In this document: positions 54,382 through 63,412 of the stretch, in pieces
How the letters are laid out: every line of letters starts with the position of its first letter
Numbering within the stretch: the stretch's first letter is position 1
NCBI GenBank assembly: GCA_017465905.1
Contig: JAFTVE010000009.1
Location: forward strand, 44,894 to 108,893
Origin: Bacteroidaceae bacterium
Lineage (GTDB): Bacteria; Bacteroidota; Bacteroidia; Bacteroidales; Bacteroidaceae
Direction of reading: 5' to 3'
DNA length: 64,000 bases
Program-made: the position numbers and the translations under genes
Notes under the pieces: generated by a model
The model's database searches: none
Seen by the model: only the letters and a program-made list of their open reading frames with translations
Told to the model about the DNA's origin: nothing

Positions 54382-54918
54382 TCAGGCCATCCTCCTGGTC
54401 AGGAAGCGCCTTACCCCCTCACGTACAGAGTCGAGCCCGAACTCCTCAGGCACTACCCTATCCATGGGTACCCACATGCACTCTGCCACATCGTCATGAG
54501 CACTCAGGCAGGCATCAGGGTCAATCGTGCAACGGAAGAAGCTGTCAATCGTATGCACCAGGAAGCCACTATAGAGGTATGTATTGGGTAGCGAGAACAG
54601 GAACTCCGCCTTCAGCACCTCACAGCCCGTCTCCTCCAACACCTCACGCGCCACACCCTGCTCGGCACTCTCATACATATCGCAGAAGCCTCCCGGAAGG
54701 TCGAGCGTACCCTTGGCTGGCTCTTTGGCACGGCGGCAAACGAGCAGTTCGTCCCGCTCATTGACGATAAACGCCACCGTAGCGGCACTGGGATTAAAGT
54801 AATAGACAAAACCGCACTGCTCGCAACGGTATGCCTTCTCGTTATGCTCACGGAAGTTACCGCCACACTGAGGACAGTAGTGAAAGGCGTGGAAGGGGTG
54901 CTTATGGCTATTCTTCAT
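54382..54918 (-). CDS. Nudix hydrolase with N-terminal zinc ribbon
   Basis: 178 residues. A CPQCGGNF...CEQCGFVYY zinc ribbon (about 15-40) precedes the Nudix box, where GGFCDMYESAEQGVAREVLE is followed by ETG. This plan resembles NudC-like NADH pyrophosphatases, but the protein is shorter; the substrate is unknown. A -7 variant (TACCTTCG, minus strand, 54938-54945) lies upstream. Confidence 0.88.
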   Translation of the reverse strand: MKNSHKHPFHAFHYCPQCGGNFREHNEKAYRCEQCGFVYYFNPSAATVAFIVNERDELLVCRRAKEPAKGTLDLPGGFCDMYESAEQGVAREVLEETGCEVLKAEFLFSLPNTYLYSGFLVHTIDSFFRCTIDPDACLSAHDDVAECMWVPMDRVVPEEFGLDSVREGVRRFLTRRMA

Positions 54919-54958
54919 ATTTACGACAGATTTTTCGCGAAGGTACGGAATATTTTTC

Positions 54959-54966
54959 TATCTTCG
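54959..54966 (+). promoter_or_regulatory. -7 variant for the yjbQ-like gene
   Basis: TATCTTCG, TAnnTTTG with C at position 7, 49 bases before the ATG. Confidence 0.5.
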
Positions 54967-55015
54967 TGGATTCAAACACATATTAGCGATAATTTTAAAG
55001 ACACAGATTCTTGAT

Positions 55016-55426
55016 ATGACACAACAGACCGAGTTTTCACTGCGCCCCTATTCGCGCGGATTTCATCTAATAACCTCTGAGTTGCTTGAGCATCTTCCTG
55101 CATTGCCCGAGCAGGGACTGCTGCACCTGTTCGTCAAGCACAGCAGTTGCGGACTCACCATCAATGAGAATGCCGACCCTGATGTGAGGTATGATATGGG
55201 ACAGATCTTCGACCGCATGGTACGCGAGAACGAGCCCTACTACATGCACACATTTGAAGGGGCCGACGACATGCCCGCACATGCCAAGAGCGTGATCACC
55301 GGCTGCAGCCTCACTATCCCCATCACCCGCGGCCGACTCAATCTGGGCACATGGCAAGGGATATACCTGTGCGAGTTCCGCAACCGTGGAGGTGCGCGCC
55401 GCATTGTCGTCACCATCGTTTCATAA
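55016..55426 (+). CDS. YjbQ family protein (UPF0047)
   Basis: 136 residues with the family motifs LLHLFVKHSSCGLTINEN (Cys and His), DDMPAHAKSVITG and LNLGTWQGIYLCEFR. This beta-rich trimeric family can show thiamine-phosphate synthase activity in vitro and complements thiE mutants, but its natural role is not settled. It is 17 bases upstream of the secreted alpha/beta hydrolase gene. Confidence 0.93.
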   Translation: MTQQTEFSLRPYSRGFHLITSELLEHLPALPEQGLLHLFVKHSSCGLTINENADPDVRYDMGQIFDRMVRENEPYYMHTFEGADDMPAHAKSVITGCSLTIPITRGRLNLGTWQGIYLCEFRNRGGARRIVVTIVS

Positions 55427-55443
55427 AAACAAGGAAGAACAAG

Positions 55444-56598
55444 ATGAGAAGAACAATCATAACACTCGGAATGCTGCTATGCTTCTGCTGCACCAGAGCA
55501 CAGGAAAGCGCTCCCATGCAGTATGAGGTGCTGAAGGGCATGCCCGCCTTCTATGAAGAGCTGAAGGCCACACTCACCTACCCCATGGCTTGGGGCAACA
55601 GTCCCACACGACGTTTCCGCAAGTGGCAACGCGAGGGACGCGCCAAGGTGCTGGAGTGCATGAGTCCGGCGCCACCGAAAGCCGACAGCTTTGCTCCCGA
55701 GGTGCTTGACGAAGAACAGCGCGAAGGATACAAGGCACAGAAAATTGTCTTCAACATCAACGCCTGGAGCCGCGTACAAGCCTATCTGCTCATCCCCGAT
55801 GGTGAGGGGCCTTTCCCTGCTGTGCTTGCCCTGCACGACCACGGTGCCCATTTCAGCATTGGCAAGGAGAAGATGGTGCGCCCGTTCAGGGTCACTGATG
55901 AGGTGATGGCCGATGCCGAGAAGTGGAGCCATGCCTGCTACGACGGTGAGTTTGTGGGTGACCGCTTAGCTCGCGAGGGCTACGTGCTGCTTACCGTGGA
56001 TGCACTCTTCTGGGGCGACCGCGGACGCCGCGAAGGGGTCGACTACGATGCACAGCAGGCACTCAACAGCAACCTGCAGCAGATGGGCATGGCCTTCGGC
56101 AGCTTCATCGCCTGGGACGACCTGCGCAGCGTGGAGTTTCTCAACACACTGCCCTGCGTGGAGCGAGGCGAGATTGCCGTTCTGGGACACTCCATGGGTG
56201 CCCACCGGGCATGGATGACGGCTGCCCTCTCCGAAGAGGTGAAGGCAGGCGTGGCCATCTGCTGGATGAACACGACAGAGTATCTGATGACACTCACCAA
56301 CAACCAGAACAAGGGCGGCTCGGCCTACTCGATGATTATCCCTGGAGTGCGCAACTACCTGGACTATCCACACGTAGCCTCACTGGCCTGCCCCAAGCCG
56401 ATGCTCTTCATGAACGGCACCAAGGATAAGCTGTTCCCCGTACAGGGAGTCAAGGATGCCTATGCCGAGATGCGCCGCGTATGGCAGTCGCAAGGTGCCG
56501 ACGAGCTGCTGCAGACACGCCTCGTAGAGTCGCCCCACTACTTTGGCAGGGCGATGCAGCAAGAGGCTATAGCGTTTCTCAACGAGGTGTTCAGGTAG
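55444..56598 (+). CDS. Secreted alpha/beta hydrolase (acetylxylan-esterase/dienelactone-hydrolase-like)
   Basis: 384 residues from the ATG at 55444 with signal MRRTIITLGMLLCFCCTRAQ. The fold is an alpha/beta hydrolase with nucleophile Ser in LGHSMGAHRAW, the acid in FMNGTKDKLFP and a late His in ESPHYFG. This family in Bacteroidales includes carbohydrate acetyl or methyl esterases; the substrate is not known. The longer frame from 55351 overlaps yjbQ and lacks a signal. It is convergent with the pectin-esterase-like gene, 18 bases away. Confidence 0.85.
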   Translation: MRRTIITLGMLLCFCCTRAQESAPMQYEVLKGMPAFYEELKATLTYPMAWGNSPTRRFRKWQREGRAKVLECMSPAPPKADSFAPEVLDEEQREGYKAQKIVFNINAWSRVQAYLLIPDGEGPFPAVLALHDHGAHFSIGKEKMVRPFRVTDEVMADAEKWSHACYDGEFVGDRLAREGYVLLTVDALFWGDRGRREGVDYDAQQALNSNLQQMGMAFGSFIAWDDLRSVEFLNTLPCVERGEIAVLGHSMGAHRAWMTAALSEEVKAGVAICWMNTTEYLMTLTNNQNKGGSAYSMIIPGVRNYLDYPHVASLACPKPMLFMNGTKDKLFPVQGVKDAYAEMRRVWQSQGADELLQTRLVESPHYFGRAMQQEAIAFLNEVFR

Positions 56599-56616
56599 GT
56601 TATATCAAACTGACGC

Positions 56617-59088
56617 TTACTCCCACACTACCGACAATTCACGCAGGAGCGTAGCACTCGCTCCTGTAGAGCCTGTATGCTGGATGCTGATACCGCCATG
56701 CGATGACATCTCTATAGGAGCCTCGAGATGCACCTCGGAGACCAGTCCTTCGCGATGAATGGCAGGGAGCGGGCGGGCGTTGCTCACATGAGCCACCAGC
56801 TTGCCCCCACATGCCGAGAGGCGAATCACACATCCCGTGCGGTAGCAGATTGATGATACCGGCTCGGTGATAGGAACCGCCACGCCATCGGTATACCGCA
56901 TCAGGCAGAAGTCCACCGCCTTGTCGTGCTTCACCGTACGCTCTATACGCAGGGCATAGCCCGTAAGGGTGCGCGTATCCATCTTGATGCAGACATCCAT
57001 GTATTGTCCTGTAGCGCTACCGAAGCCCTGTCCCGCACTCTTGCAGGGGTCCACACGCAGGGTCAGCTCCATATCGCCATACGGGCGAGTCAAGGGAGTG
57101 TAGCGCAGGCGTGCGCCACGTACCCCCTGCATCAATCCCCAGGAGCGTGCAGCGCCATCGACACCCCTGCCATATAGCCAAGGCGAGCGCAGCGTATCGG
57201 CCACCCAGTTGAAGGCATCGGTATCGGCAGGTTTGCAGGCATCTACGGTCCAATGTCCGGGTATGATGCGAGGCTGTCGCATAGACGGGAAATGCAGAAA
57301 ATCGGTGTGCAGGCTATCCATGTGCTGTGCCTTGATGCGTACGGCACGGCGTGTCCGAGCATACTGGGGCTGTCCGAGCGGACTGCGCAGGTGCTTGGGC
57401 GACACGCTTGCCCAGACGTAGCATCCCTTATCTGCTGCTGTGAGGCGATAGCTACGCAGGGGAATATGGTTGCGCGATACGGCCACCGGTATGGCCTCGC
57501 TCTGCAGGGATGAAGGCGAGCACCACCAGGTAATCTCGGAATGGTCGGCACGTCCCTCCAATGCCAATTGATAGTCCACCACCAAGCTGTCGCCTCGGCG
57601 CACGAGCCGTGGAGATGCCGTGAACGCCGGTGACGGCAATTGGCGCGGGTATACGGTAACGACACACGCTGCCTCAAGCCCCGAGGGGTCGGTAGCAAGG
57701 ATGCACACCCTACAGGGCTCATCATTCTCGCTGCAGCCCTTCACGACAAGGCTCCCATCCGTCTGTCTATGCAGAGCCACACTGCCAGCCTCGCCACTGA
57801 TGACCCTCCAGGATATATCTGTAGACATATCCTTGAAGTCGGGCTGCTGCATGAATCCCAGCTTGCAGGCACGCAGAAGCAGCGTGTCGACACCCGACTC
57901 AATCCGGGCATACCGGTGAGTGAGGCGTAGCGCCACGGGAGCTTGGGGCAGTTCGATGGTCTGCCGTGCAGGGTTCCAGCCGTCAGTGCCGCCGAGCAGG
58001 TTGCGCAAGTTGTAGACCACCGTATCGGGATATTCCACGCGGAAGGCTTCGAGCACAGGCTTTCCCGCCATGTCCACCGTCAGATGACTGCGTCCGCTAT
58101 CGATGAGCAGAGGGCGCCCATCCTGCGTGAGGCCATACTGATAGCTGCGCTGGTCGTCGGTGGGGTCCTGCGTCCAGCATATCTGCAGGTTGGGGTGCTC
58201 GCATGTCCATCGGCAGTCGACCATGGTCACGGGGCTACCCGCCTTCACCAGATACTGCCTGCCACTGGTACGCGCATGCAGGTCGCAGTTGAGGAATACC
58301 GCCCCGGTCCCCTGCGTGCTGTAGAAGGGCTTGCCGCTGAACAGCGTGAAGCGACAGCGATGGTAGACACCCGTGCCACACAGCGCATCATCGGTGCACT
58401 CAAAATAGCAGTCCTCGAAGAAGGTACGGCGGGCGCCCACCAGCGGGCACGAGTTGAGACGGCTTATGAAACGGCAGTTGCGGGCAGCCACCCTGTCGCC
58501 CTCGCAGATGGCGAGCTGAGCCTGCACGATGGCATCGGCACGGCGCTTGCGGTTGAGCGCGGGGTTGAGCGGATAGTCCAGATCAACGTTGCAGTAGTTG
58601 CCCAGGGTCAGATTCTCCAGCTCGATATCTTCGCCCGTGAAGTGCAGCATCGTGAAGTTGCCCATAGCGCCCTGCGTCTGTCCGCGGTTTGAGGCCACGA
58701 TGACATGTTCGGGGCTGTCCGTGAGACCTATGAGGCGGAGGTGGCTGACCCTCACCTTCAGTCCGTAGGGGATGCCCTCTCCCGGGAGGGGACGGCGCAC
58801 GGCAGGGTCGTCGGGGTCGTCGATCCAATACACACTCGGGGCGATATAGATGGCCAGCGGAGTATCCTCGGTATAGGTGCCCTGAGGGGCGCGACGCTGG
58901 AGGCTGTCGGCCACCAGCAAAGCCTCGCGCAGGGAGGCAAACACATGGGCACCGCTCACGCCACTGTCATCCACCAGCCACGTATGCTCATTGGTGGTGA
59001 GCTGCTGGCCCTGATAAACGAAAGTAGTCTGCGCAGCGGAGGCGCATACGCAGACTACTGAAAGGATAAACGAATAGATTCGGTTCAT
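56617..59088 (-). CDS. Secreted pectin-methylesterase-like beta-helix protein with altered active site
   Basis: 823 residues with signal MNRIYSFILSVVCVCASAAQ. Residues about 45-330 form a right-handed beta-helix of the CE8 pectin methylesterase type: VQAQLAICEGDRVAARNCRF aligns with the family's QAxAL...GDRxAFYNCRF and FFEDCYFECTDDALCG with DCYIEGTVDFIFG. The first catalytic motif QDT is replaced by L211-N212-S213, while the second Asp (D234) is kept. Ig-like and a C-terminal laminin-like domain follow. It may be inactive or act on a different substrate. The giant protease-like gene is 10 bases upstream. Confidence 0.75.
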   Translation of the reverse strand: MNRIYSFILSVVCVCASAAQTTFVYQGQQLTTNEHTWLVDDSGVSGAHVFASLREALLVADSLQRRAPQGTYTEDTPLAIYIAPSVYWIDDPDDPAVRRPLPGEGIPYGLKVRVSHLRLIGLTDSPEHVIVASNRGQTQGAMGNFTMLHFTGEDIELENLTLGNYCNVDLDYPLNPALNRKRRADAIVQAQLAICEGDRVAARNCRFISRLNSCPLVGARRTFFEDCYFECTDDALCGTGVYHRCRFTLFSGKPFYSTQGTGAVFLNCDLHARTSGRQYLVKAGSPVTMVDCRWTCEHPNLQICWTQDPTDDQRSYQYGLTQDGRPLLIDSGRSHLTVDMAGKPVLEAFRVEYPDTVVYNLRNLLGGTDGWNPARQTIELPQAPVALRLTHRYARIESGVDTLLLRACKLGFMQQPDFKDMSTDISWRVISGEAGSVALHRQTDGSLVVKGCSENDEPCRVCILATDPSGLEAACVVTVYPRQLPSPAFTASPRLVRRGDSLVVDYQLALEGRADHSEITWWCSPSSLQSEAIPVAVSRNHIPLRSYRLTAADKGCYVWASVSPKHLRSPLGQPQYARTRRAVRIKAQHMDSLHTDFLHFPSMRQPRIIPGHWTVDACKPADTDAFNWVADTLRSPWLYGRGVDGAARSWGLMQGVRGARLRYTPLTRPYGDMELTLRVDPCKSAGQGFGSATGQYMDVCIKMDTRTLTGYALRIERTVKHDKAVDFCLMRYTDGVAVPITEPVSSICYRTGCVIRLSACGGKLVAHVSNARPLPAIHREGLVSEVHLEAPIEMSSHGGISIQHTGSTGASATLLRELSVVWE

Positions 59089-59098
59089 TGTGTCATGA

Positions 59099-62000
59099 TT
59101 ATTTTACCAGCACCTTGCGTCCGCCAACGATGTAGATGCCCGAGGGTAGCCCATCGAGCGAGGTCGTCGCTGTGCGCACACGCACGCCCGTGATGCTGTA
59201 TACGTCGACCGGGGCACTTACTGCCGGTACCGAAGGTAACTCGATGCTGCTGACAACATCCTCGCTCATCGAGCCGTAGTAGTACAGGCGGAAGTTATCG
59301 AAGATGGTCCAGTAGTAGTCCTGCGAGCTGTTGCAGCGCAAGCCTATCTTCATGCTGGCCTTGTCGGTCTTCAGCTCGGTGATGAGTGCGTTCTCATAGA
59401 GTCCCTTGCCGAAGTAGATGCTTGCCGCCTGCATATCGTTGGGCATATACTTGGTGGGGCTGCCTACCGATGACTCGCTACCGCCCAGCTTGCGGCTCTG
59501 GGCCTCGGTGGCGATGTGCTGTATCTTCTTGGTCTTGCTGTTGGCATAGAGCACAGTAGTCACCTGATTACGTCCAGCGACGTAGGCGCTGTAGGAGTCG
59601 GCCGAGGAGCCGGGGCGCTGGAATCCCTGCATGCACAGCTGATAGGTACCTGCAGGCAGGTTCTGTATCGTCTGGCTGAAGTCGAAGGTCGCTTGGTAGA
59701 ACTCCAAGCACGAGTGGTTGAATGCCGGAACCACCGACCATCCCGAGGCATCGTCGATGGCAGCGTTCTCAATCATGTAGGTGAGGTCGAAGGGCTGCTC
59801 CACATCGGCAGGAGTGGCATTGGTCAGGAAGGCAAACAGCGCCTCATCGGCCTGCTCAAGAAGCGCAGCCACGTCACCGGTGGTGAGAGATTGCTCACGC
59901 TTGGCCTCCAGCTCGGCAACGACAGCATTGACAGCTGCATCCGTGCCCTCCACATCTTCGGTGTGGGGAACAGCCACCATGCCCTTGATGTGCTCGATGG
60001 CATCGTCGAGCTGGCCCATAAAGCCCTCTATCGCCGCCTTGTCAAAGTCGGCCACCTCCTCGGCAGTGAGCATGAACCAGCGCTGTGCCGATGCGGCATC
60101 GGTGAGGTTGAACGCTGCAGTGCTCACACCGCCCTTGGCCGCAGCCACGAGTGTCGTCGGGTTGAGTTTGTGCTCGGGATGGATAATCCAATATCCGCGC
60201 AGGTCCATCCCGGCATCGCCGCTGCCCAGGCTGACATCGATGCGCGAGCGCATCAGGTGGAAGTTCTCATTGGTTGTAGCCGAGCTCTTTGCCGCCGTGC
60301 GGATGCCGTTGCTGCCAGTGCCTGCATAGCTCATGTAATGGCCTGTAGCGGCATTACGCAGCTGGTAGTAGCTGTTCGTGGGGTTGAAGGTGATGTACCA
60401 TGCAGCACTGTCGTTGCCCAGAGTCTCCTCCACCGTGAGGGTCTTCCATGCGAGGTGGCCCTTCTCATCCTCCACGAGGTATGAGGTATACATGCCATGT
60501 CCCTCGCTCTCGCTCTTGAGGTAGTACTTCACGGTGTCCTCTTGGTCGAAGACGTAGGCCGGAGTGCAGAATCCGCCCGTCGGGGGCAGTCCGTCCTCGC
60601 CCAAGGCCTGGTGTATGAGTGCGTTGCTCATGTAGAGCATGGGGCTGCCAGTATCCTCATGAGCGCCATTGACACCATAGGGCCACATGTGAGTACCGTC
60701 GCCTGTCATCACCGAGGTGGTGCTGTTGTCGAGGAAGCGCACGACAGCTGTAGCGCGGTCGCCCAGCCAGTCGCCACGTCCGCTACCGGCACGCAGGGGC
60801 GATGAGCCTCCATACCATATCTCGTGTGTACCCACGCCAATGCCGTGGCCCAGCTCATGCATGATGGTACCAGTGCGCTGATACGAAGCATTCGGCCCCA
60901 CACGCATCCATCCGCCATACGAGCAGTCGGCAGTAGGTGTCTGTGCTCCATAGTTGACCGTGGTGTGGAATCCCTTGATGCTGGTGAGGTTGTTGAGGTA
61001 GTACACCGCATCGGCCACCGCCGCATTGATACGGGCGTTCTCCTCGGCCGAGCCTCCATTGTTATACGACCATGTAATCTGTCCCTTGGGCAGTGTGATG
61101 ACCTTCACCACATCGCCATAGCCCACCGCATAGGTCTTGGTCAGCGCATAGGCACGTACGTAGTAGATGGTCGATGGCTCCAGGCCGGTCATGTGATAGA
61201 TGCGTCCGTTCTGGTTATAGTATGCCGTGGTGCGGTTGTCCAGCACGGTAGGTTCGGGCGATGTACCCCAGCAGAAGCCCTGCTCCAGCAGGTCGGCAGC
61301 CGCCACACCCGATACGGTGCTACGGCCGAATGCCATCGTCGCGCCGCGAGCCACATAGTCGTGGGTCTTCACCTTGGGTGCTGTACCCGAGCCGTTGGCC
61401 AGGCGGAGTGCAAATGCCGCGTTGTCAAGGGCATCGACCATAGCCTGCAGCTCGGCAGGCGTAGCGGCGGTATTGGCCACCACCTCCTTGGCCGCGTCGA
61501 TGGCAGCCTGCAGCGCCTCGGCGCCAGTCTGGTCGCCAGTGCCCAGCAGGGCGGCAGCATCATCAATGGCCGCCTGCAGCGTGGCATAAGCCTCGGACGA
61601 CTCCTCGGCAGCGTTCACAACAGCCTTGAGCGCCGCTGCTACGGCGGGATAGCCCTCGTCGCCCTCCTTCTCCAGCTCGGCACGTGCTGCCGCGACAGCC
61701 TCCTGCAATGCAGCCAGCACACCGGCATTCATCATCTGCGCGGCCAGCGCCTCGGCCTCGTCGGCACGGCGCTTGAGCTCGGCCTGCAACACAGCCATAT
61801 CGTTGCCCATGAAGTAGAGGCGGAAGTTATCGCAAGCCAGATAGTTGCCCGTAGCGCCCACAGCCTCGAAGCCCACCGTCAGCTGTTTCTCTATCAGCGT
61901 AAACTCCAACTCATACTCTCCGCTTGCCGTCACAGGCAACCTGTTATCGTTAGCAACAATCCACACGCCCGTCTGCGCAGCCGACGAGTTCTGCTGTATA

Positions 62001-63082
62001 TTCTGTGCAGCCACCTTCAGCATGTAGCGTCCGTTGGCGAGCTCCGCTATCGTCTGTCTCACATGGGCATCGCCAGCCTTGTTGCCCTGGCTCACCCACT
62101 TCTCTACATAGGTATTGCCAGCCTTGTAGGTGAAGGTCGAGTTGGTCTGTGTCTGCATCGATGCGTTCGTCCACTCGGTGAATCCGTTCTCGAAGCTGGG
62201 GTTCAGGATGAGCGATGTCATGTCGATGGGGTCATCGGCATCGGCATTGGCCAGGCGATAGGCCTCCATGGCCTCATCCAGTGCCTGCATGGCCTCGATG
62301 AGCGCCGCTGTGGCAGCATTCTCGTCGGCAAGCAGCGCATTGGCCGCATCGATGACCGCCTTCAGTGCCTCGGCACCGTTGCCTGTGCCCTCGCCATAGA
62401 GCGCGGTAGCCTCGGCGATAGCCTCCACCAAGCCACTGTTGTCCCAATCATAGCTCAGCAGCTTCACATAGTCCACCGACAGCTTTGCCGAGTTGGCCGA
62501 GCCATTGGCAGCCGCCTTCATGCCTATCTGCACCTTTCCCTTCTGCTGGGCAGCCGTCACCTCAAACACCAAGGTATCGACCGTCCACGCACGAGCTGTA
62601 AACTTGCTCACCTTCGACATGGCCGAGGCCCCACTGGCAGGAATCCAGCCAAAGAGGCTGCTACTGGCCGTCGCGTCGCAGCCATTATAGTAGGCCGTCA
62701 CGAGGGCATACTTTCCTTGAGGCAGCGTCACCTCCTGGTAGAGCTTCAGCGACTCCTGCCATCCCGTGCTGAGCGCCAGCACACCACCCTCGGCAGTGCC
62801 GTCAACATTGGTAGCAGGCACACTTGCCCCATTGAAGGTCTTCTGGGTACCCACCTGATAGACGCCCACGATGGTGTAGTTCATCGTGTAGTCGTTGGTC
62901 CACCCCACCACGGGCAGCATCTCCTGAGCCACATTTCCCGTGGCATTGATGTCGTAGTCGTAATGGGTATCAAACCCTGCATTCTCCAAATAGAGAGCAG
63001 TAACATCGGCCTGAGCCACAGCTGCCGACGCACTCAGCAGTGTACACAAAGCCACGAGCAATGTCTTTTTCTTGTTTTTCAT
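59099..63082 (-). CDS. Giant secreted zinc-metalloprotease-like protein
   Basis: 1327 residues with signal MKNKKKTLLVALCTLLSASAAVAQ. Modules: binding-like beta domains (about 25-220 and 290-430), FIVAR-like helical repeats (230-280, 440-570), an Ig-like strand region (580-660) and a protease-like domain (about 665-870) carrying HELGHGIGVGTHEIW at residues 742-756. Then come a ricin/fascin-like region, another helical segment, a domain ending IFDNFRLYYYG and a sorting-like tail GIYIVGGRKVLVK. The zinc motif has its third His one residue later than the metzincin spacing. It pairs with the pectin-esterase-like gene in an operon. Confidence 0.75.
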   Translation of the reverse strand: MKNKKKTLLVALCTLLSASAAVAQADVTALYLENAGFDTHYDYDINATGNVAQEMLPVVGWTNDYTMNYTIVGVYQVGTQKTFNGASVPATNVDGTAEGGVLALSTGWQESLKLYQEVTLPQGKYALVTAYYNGCDATASSSLFGWIPASGASAMSKVSKFTARAWTVDTLVFEVTAAQQKGKVQIGMKAAANGSANSAKLSVDYVKLLSYDWDNSGLVEAIAEATALYGEGTGNGAEALKAVIDAANALLADENAATAALIEAMQALDEAMEAYRLANADADDPIDMTSLILNPSFENGFTEWTNASMQTQTNSTFTYKAGNTYVEKWVSQGNKAGDAHVRQTIAELANGRYMLKVAAQNIQQNSSAAQTGVWIVANDNRLPVTASGEYELEFTLIEKQLTVGFEAVGATGNYLACDNFRLYFMGNDMAVLQAELKRRADEAEALAAQMMNAGVLAALQEAVAAARAELEKEGDEGYPAVAAALKAVVNAAEESSEAYATLQAAIDDAAALLGTGDQTGAEALQAAIDAAKEVVANTAATPAELQAMVDALDNAAFALRLANGSGTAPKVKTHDYVARGATMAFGRSTVSGVAAADLLEQGFCWGTSPEPTVLDNRTTAYYNQNGRIYHMTGLEPSTIYYVRAYALTKTYAVGYGDVVKVITLPKGQITWSYNNGGSAEENARINAAVADAVYYLNNLTSIKGFHTTVNYGAQTPTADCSYGGWMRVGPNASYQRTGTIMHELGHGIGVGTHEIWYGGSSPLRAGSGRGDWLGDRATAVVRFLDNSTTSVMTGDGTHMWPYGVNGAHEDTGSPMLYMSNALIHQALGEDGLPPTGGFCTPAYVFDQEDTVKYYLKSESEGHGMYTSYLVEDEKGHLAWKTLTVEETLGNDSAAWYITFNPTNSYYQLRNAATGHYMSYAGTGSNGIRTAAKSSATTNENFHLMRSRIDVSLGSGDAGMDLRGYWIIHPEHKLNPTTLVAAAKGGVSTAAFNLTDAASAQRWFMLTAEEVADFDKAAIEGFMGQLDDAIEHIKGMVAVPHTEDVEGTDAAVNAVVAELEAKREQSLTTGDVAALLEQADEALFAFLTNATPADVEQPFDLTYMIENAAIDDASGWSVVPAFNHSCLEFYQATFDFSQTIQNLPAGTYQLCMQGFQRPGSSADSYSAYVAGRNQVTTVLYANSKTKKIQHIATEAQSRKLGGSESSVGSPTKYMPNDMQAASIYFGKGLYENALITELKTDKASMKIGLRCNSSQDYYWTIFDNFRLYYYGSMSEDVVSSIELPSVPAVSAPVDVYSITGVRVRTATTSLDGLPSGIYIVGGRKVLVK

Positions 63083-63412
63083 TCGTGATAAAAGTTTAGT
63101 ATAGAATCTGTAATCTCAATCAGTGCGTAAAATTACAAATTAAAATACTATCCGCCAAGATTATTCCTTCATTTTTATTTTTGCCGATTCGGGAATCACA
63201 CCTACCTTGGCATCCCGAAGCTCCGCACGGCACCACACACTCTTCTCCTCGACAGGCTCTGCATGGGGAGTGGCAGCATGCCACATGCGCCAGTTGGAGC
63301 ACTTGGCATCCAAAAAACTTGATATTTCTTGTTCGTATATTCATATCTTTGCATATTTGCAACTGAGTTGCAAGGAATTATTCGTATCTTCGCAGCATCA
63401 AACAAGTAGTCT
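63083..63412. other. 330-bp divergent intergenic region
   Basis: It holds promoter elements for the plus-strand MG2-like gene: a perfect -7 (TATCTTTG, 63344-63351), a nearer variant -7 (TATCTTCG, 63385-63392) and a 17-bp palindrome between them. A hairpin word GTGGCAGCATGCCAC lies near 63270-63285. Small plus-strand frames (from 63181 or 63207) lack coding features. Confidence 0.55.
63357..63373. promoter_or_regulatory. 17-bp palindrome TTGCAAC-TGA-GTTGCAA, operator candidate
   Basis: Two perfect 7-bp arms lie about 12 bases upstream of the -7 at 63385-63392 and directly behind the -7 at 63344, a place where a bound repressor would block transcription. Confidence 0.45.

Noticed and set aside
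60824-63088. 754-codon open frame on plus, antisense to the giant protease-like gene
   Set aside because: It mirrors the high-GC coding strand, its residues (His, Arg, Leu, Ser rich) are not protein-like in pattern, and the minus frame has a signal peptide, modules and a sorting tail.
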